Shown here piece by piece: positions 5,438-9,004 of a stretch of DNA of 9,004 nucleotides. The position numbers and the translations under genes were made by a program. Every line of letters starts with the position of its first letter. Positions within the stretch are counted from its first letter, which is position 1. The notes under the pieces are model-generated. The model had not been told where the DNA came from. It saw nothing but the letters and a program-made list of their open reading frames with translations, and ran no database searches. This stretch comes from an uncultured Anaerolineae bacterium (GTDB lineage: Bacteria; Chloroflexota; Anaerolineae; Anaerolineales; Villigracilaceae): assembly GCA_903854805.1 (NCBI GenBank), contig CAINXK010000022.1:1-9004 (forward strand), written 5' to 3'.

Positions 5438-8400
5438 ATGGAAGAAAAGTCATTAATTCTAGTTGTTGACGATGATGATCTCTTACGAGCGGCTACAGTG
5501 CGCGTGTTGGATCAGGCCGGATATCGCACCAGCCAGGCCGCTGACGGTCGCACTGGCCTGCAAATGGCCCGCGAACAACAGCCCGATCTCGCATTGTTGG
5601 ATATCAATCTGCCCGAGATCAGCGGCTTCGAGGTTTGCCATATCATTAAAGCTGACCCGGCCCTGGTGGGCTGTTTTGTGATTCTTCTTTCTGACGAACG
5701 CATCGATCTTGAGAGCCAGGCGGAAGGACTCGAAGGCGGCGCAGATGGTTATGTCGCGCGTCCTATCCGTAACGTTGAGCTGCTCGCGCGTGTGCAAACG
5801 ATGCTGCGCATCCAACAAAACAAGGCTGCCCTGCGCGAGAGCGAAAAGCGCCTGCGTGAGGTGCTGGAGAACTCGCTGGATGCATCCTACAAGCGCAATC
5901 TAAAAACTAACGGCTATGATTACTTAAGCCCCGTTTTCACTCGGCTTTCCGGTTATAGCCCGGATGAAATGAAAACGCTGCCCCTTGAAACAGCCTTGAG
6001 CTTGATGCATCCGGACGATAAGCCTGAAGTCGATCGCGTGCTTGCTCTGTCCCTGTCCGGCCCTGCCGGTCTCCCCTACCAGGTCGAATATCGTTTTAAG
6101 CACAAAGATGGAAAATACCGCTGGTTTCATGATCAGTACGTCGTTCTGCAAGATGCAAATAACCAACCCCTGGCGTTGATCGGCAGCGTTAGCGACATCA
6201 CCGAGCGCAAACTGACCCAGGATGCGCTTCAAAAAAATGAACTTCGTTACCGGGCGCTGTTTAATAATGCAAGTGACGGTATCTTATACCTATCCCCCGA
6301 CCTGAATATTGTCCAGGTAAATGAGTCGTTTGCCAGGATGCACGGTTACAGTGTCGCTGAAATGCAGGAGATGGATCTGCAGGATTTGGAAACTCCCGAA
6401 GCTGCCATCCTCAGGTCTGCAAGAGTAGCCCAGTTAATTGCGGATGGTGCCCTGAAATTTGAAGTCGAACATGTTCACAAGGATGGTCATATCATTTCGC
6501 TGGAAGTATCTGCGAGCCTTGTTATTATCGATGGGAAGCAAATTTTTCAGTCATTTCACCGAGATATCACCGAACGCAAGCAGGCGGAAGATGCCTTGCG
6601 TGAAAGCCAGCGCATCTTGAGATATGTACTGGATACATCCCCTCAAACCATGTTTTGGAAAGACAAAAATGGTGTTTACCTGGGCTGTAATCAGGTTTAT
6701 GCCCGGGCGGTGGGCCTCAATTCTCCAGCAGACATTGTTGGCAAAACCGATTTTGACCTGCCTTTCCCCAGGGCAGAAGCCGAAGCCTATCGCGCTGACG
6801 ATCAGCATGTGATCACAAATAACACTCCCAAGTTGCACATCCTTGAAAAAGTTAATTGGGCTGACGGCAGGCACATTTGGGCCGATACATCCAAATTGCC
6901 CTTGGCGAACGAACAAGGGCAGGTCTACGGCGTTTTGGGAGTTCTGGAAGACATCACCGAGCGTAAACTGGCAGAAGAAAAGCTGACCCAAAGCCACGAA
7001 CTGCTCGAAAACCTTGCCCGTCTGGTACCTGGTGTTATTTATCAGTACCGGTTATATCCCGACGGAAGCTCTGCATTTCCTTATTCAAGCCCGGGCATGA
7101 ATGACATCTATGAGGTTACGCCCGCCGAAGTGCAAGAAGATGCCACACCTGTGTTTGGGCGCTTGCATCCAGAAGATTACGACCGTGTTGCCAGTTCCAT
7201 TCAGGAATCGGCCCGTACCTTGCAGACTTTTTATTGCGAATTCAGGGTCATTCTGCCTCGCCAGGGTCTGCGCTGGCGCTGGTCCCAGGCGCAGCCGGAG
7301 CGGTTGGCGGATGGCGGCACCCTCTGGTACGGTATCATCTCGGATATCACCGAACGCAAGCAGGCGGAAGATGCCTTGCGTGAAAGCCAGCGCATGTTGA
7401 GATATGTACTGGATACATCCCCTCAAACCATGTTCTGGAAAGACAAAAATGGTGTTTACCTGGGCTGCAATCAGGTTTATGCCCGGGCTGTGGGCCTACA
7501 TTCCCATGCAGACATCGTTGGTAAAACCGATTTTGACCTGCCTTTCCCCAGGGCAGAAGCCGAAGCCTATCGTGCTGATGATCAGTATGTGATCACAAAT
7601 AACACCCCCAAGATGCACATCCTTGAGCAAACAGATCTGGCCGATGGCAGGCACATTTGGGCTGATACATCCAAATTACCTTTGGTTAACGAACAAGGGC
7701 AGGTCTATGGCGTTTTGGGTGTCTACGAAAACATCACCGAGCGGATATTAGCTGCGCAAGCCTTGAACGAGAGCGAAATTCGTTATCGCCGCCTGGTGGA
7801 AAATCTACCGGATATCGTCTACACATTTTCCAGGCAGCACGGGGGTTTCTATTACTCGCCAAGTGTGCAGAAGGTCCTGGGTTATTCCGCCAAATATTTA
7901 TCTGCCCATCCTATGCTGTGGAATGAATCCATCCACCCCGATGACCGTCCCCGCATCGCCGAAATTATCGGTGAATTTGAAATTGGCAAATCCTTCGATA
8001 TTGAATATCGTATTCAAGATTCACAAGGAAACTGGCACTGGCTGCGCGACCGTTCCATCAAGCGCGATATCGGCGGTGGTGAAGTTTTGGTCGAGGGTCT
8101 GGCATCTGATATCACCGAGCGTAAACTGGCTGGAGACGCCTTGCGGGAAAGCGAAACGCGAATTCAGAAAAAGCTCAAGAACTTGCTTTCCGCCGAGGGC
8201 GATATCAGTGAACTGGATCTTGTAGACATCATTGATGTCGATGCCATACAGACCATGATGGATGACTTCTACAAATTCACCCGCGTACCTGTATCAATTA
8301 TTGATTTGCAGGGCAAGGTGCTGGTTGGAACCGGTTGGCAGGACATCTGCACAAAATTTCATCGTGTGCATCCCGCGACTCTCGAAAACTGCCTGGAATG

Positions 8401-9004
8401 CGATACTATCCTGACAAAAGGTGTTCCCGAAGGCACATTTAAATCCTATTTATGCAAGAATAACCTGTGGGACAACGTTACCCCGCTGATGATAGGCGGA
8501 AGGCATGTCGGGAACATCTTCACGGGCCAGTTTTTCTACGAGGGTGAAAAACCTGACGATGAAGTTTTCCGGTCACAAGCCGCGCGCTATGGCTTTGACG
8601 AGCAGAAATACATGGCTGCTGTCAGGCAGGTGCCCACCTGGAATAGAGAAGCTATTCAGACTGCTTTGACCTTTTATACAAAGTTTGCAAATATGCTCTC
8701 CACGCTCAGCCACGCCAATATTGGTTTGGCGAAAGCCTTGGAAGAACGTAAGCGCACCGAATCTGAATTGCAGCAGCATCGTGACCACCTCGAAGATCTC
8801 GTCCGCGATCGTACCGCCGAACTTGAGCTTGCCAAGGAGCAAGCCGAATCGGCCAACCGCGCCAAGAGCGACTTCATGGCCGTCATGAGTCACGAGATCC
8901 GTACCCCCATGAACGGGGTCCTGGGCATGAGCCATCTGCTGCAGCAAACCGTCTTGACGGACAAACAACGCAATTACCTGGCGAAATTGCAGCTCTCTGG
9001 CCTG
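5438..9004 (+). CDS. Hybrid sensor histidine kinase: REC, six PAS, PocR, HisKA (cut by window end)
   Basis: A cytoplasmic signalling kinase with no membrane segment in the 1189 codons present. The start is fixed by AGGAG (5425-5429), eight bases before the ATG, and by an upstream stop at 5420-5422. A REC receiver domain spans residues 5-125: acidic pocket D11-D14, phospho-acceptor D55 in 'LLDINLP', S85, and 'VARPI', where the usual Lys before Pro is Arg108. Six PAS domains follow, about 138-258, 265-381, 390-510, 518-641, 650-770 and 775-896. Each ends in DITERK or a variant, and PAS3 and PAS5 are near duplicates. A PocR ligand-binding domain covers about 922-1095, with Cys971, Cys985, Cys988 and Cys1006. 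A coiled coil (about 1097-1140) leads to HisKA, whose H-box '[10 protein letters not shown]' places the phospho-histidine at H1152. The ATPase domain, and any further REC or HPT domains, must lie beyond the window. The signal sensed is unknown. Confidence 0.95.
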   Translation, partial: MEEKSLILVVDDDDLLRAATVRVLDQAGYRTSQAADGRTGLQMAREQQPDLALLDINLPEISGFEVCHIIKADPALVGCFVILLSDERIDLESQAEGLEGGADGYVARPIRNVELLARVQTMLRIQQNKAALRESEKRLREVLENSLDASYKRNLKTNGYDYLSPVFTRLSGYSPDEMKTLPLETALSLMHPDDKPEVDRVLALSLSGPAGLPYQVEYRFKHKDGKYRWFHDQYVVLQDANNQPLALIGSVSDITERKLTQDALQKNELRYRALFNNASDGILYLSPDLNIVQVNESFARMHGYSVAEMQEMDLQDLETPEAAILRSARVAQLIADGALKFEVEHVHKDGHIISLEVSASLVIIDGKQIFQSFHRDITERKQAEDALRESQRILRYVLDTSPQTMFWKDKNGVYLGCNQVYARAVGLNSPADIVGKTDFDLPFPRAEAEAYRADDQHVITNNTPKLHILEKVNWADGRHIWADTSKLPLANEQGQVYGVLGVLEDITERKLAEEKLTQSHELLENLARLVPGVIYQYRLYPDGSSAFPYSSPGMNDIYEVTPAEVQEDATPVFGRLHPEDYDRVASSIQESARTLQTFYCEFRVILPRQGLRWRWSQAQPERLADGGTLWYGIISDITERKQAEDALRESQRMLRYVLDTSPQTMFWKDKNGVYLGCNQVYARAVGLHSHADIVGKTDFDLPFPRAEAEAYRADDQYVITNNTPKMHILEQTDLADGRHIWADTSKLPLVNEQGQVYGVLGVYENITERILAAQALNESEIRYRRLVENLPDIVYTFSRQHGGFYYSPSVQKVLGYSAKYLSAHPMLWNESIHPDDRPRIAEIIGEFEIGKSFDIEYRIQDSQGNWHWLRDRSIKRDIGGGEVLVEGLASDITERKLAGDALRESETRIQKKLKNLLSAEGDISELDLVDIIDVDAIQTMMDDFYKFTRVPVSIIDLQGKVLVGTGWQDICTKFHRVHPATLENCLECDTILTKGVPEGTFKSYLCKNNLWDNVTPLMIGGRHVGNIFTGQFFYEGEKPDDEVFRSQAARYGFDEQKYMAAVRQVPTWNREAIQTALTFYTKFANMLSTLSHANIGLAKALEERKRTESELQQHRDHLEDLVRDRTAELELAKEQAESANRAKSDFMAVMSHEIRTPMNGVLGMSHLLQQTVLTDKQRNYLAKLQLSGL
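6563..6963 (+). repeat. PAS-coding duplication, copy 1
   Basis: This 401-base segment, coding for the end of PAS2, the linker and PAS3, matches 7343-7743 at a constant offset of 780 bases with no gaps. By my count there are about 38 mismatches, so about 90% identity. Most mismatches fall in the last third. The first 40 bases and 6739-6782 are nearly or fully identical. Confidence 0.9.
7343..7743 (+). repeat. PAS-coding duplication, copy 2
   Basis: Second copy of the 401-base unit, coding for the end of PAS4, the linker and PAS5. The copies begin exactly 260 codons apart, and a different PAS domain (PAS4) fills the part between them. Amino-acid differences concentrate near 7626-7638 and 7719-7730. 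At the end copy 2 has NITERI where copy 1 has DITERK. Confidence 0.9.

Noticed and set aside
6551..6997. Minus-strand frames repeated at 6551-6997 and 7085-7426
   Set aside because: They are opposite-strand shadows of the duplicated PAS segment. Their mutual similarity is explained by that duplication.

Overview
The window looks like bacterial chromosome of roughly balanced base composition. The best guess is a Chloroflexota (Anaerolineae-type) genome. The reasons are inference from style: extracytoplasmic proteins with long Thr/Pro 'TPTRTPT'-like stalks, TadE/TadG-like minor pilins with large extra domains, a DUF5666-like domain followed by Cys-containing GFGEI repeats, and a very long soluble REC/multi-PAS/PocR histidine kinase whose REC domain ends in the variant 'ARPI'. 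No rRNA, tRNA, CRISPR array, transposase or phage gene was seen.

Layout, all on the + strand: (1) 3-1064, the 3' part of a gene whose start lies before the window. It has a DUF5666-like beta domain, then two copies of a small Cys-containing domain, then an Asn/Ser-rich tail. (2) 1235-4653, three consecutive genes for Flp/Tad-type envelope proteins. They are a 430-residue TadE-like protein with a Thr/Pro stalk and a C-terminal beta-type domain, a compact 160-residue TadE-like pseudopilin, and a 458-residue TadG-like protein with a Cys-rich, probably beta-helical, C-terminal region. (3) 4654-5437, a 784-base region rich in inverted repeats, holding at most one small doubtful ORF (5035-5238). 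It ends in a strong intrinsic terminator (5251-5311) followed by a clear extended -10 promoter. (4) 5438 to the window end, the first 1189 codons of a giant hybrid sensor histidine kinase: REC, six PAS domains, PocR, coiled coil, then HisKA cut by the edge.

Genes 1235-4653 probably act together as minor pilins or adhesive surface components of a Tad/Flp pilus. The motor, platform and secretin genes (TadA/B/C, RcpA) are not in this window. The kinase is separated from them by a terminator and has its own promoter, so a functional link is only a possibility. The observations most worth a second look are the recent in-gene PAS duplication (about 90% DNA identity over 401 bp), the uncharacterised repeated Cys/GFGEI domain, the stalked TadE-like protein with Ala in place of the usual pre-cleavage Gly, and the structured 4654-5311 intergenic region.
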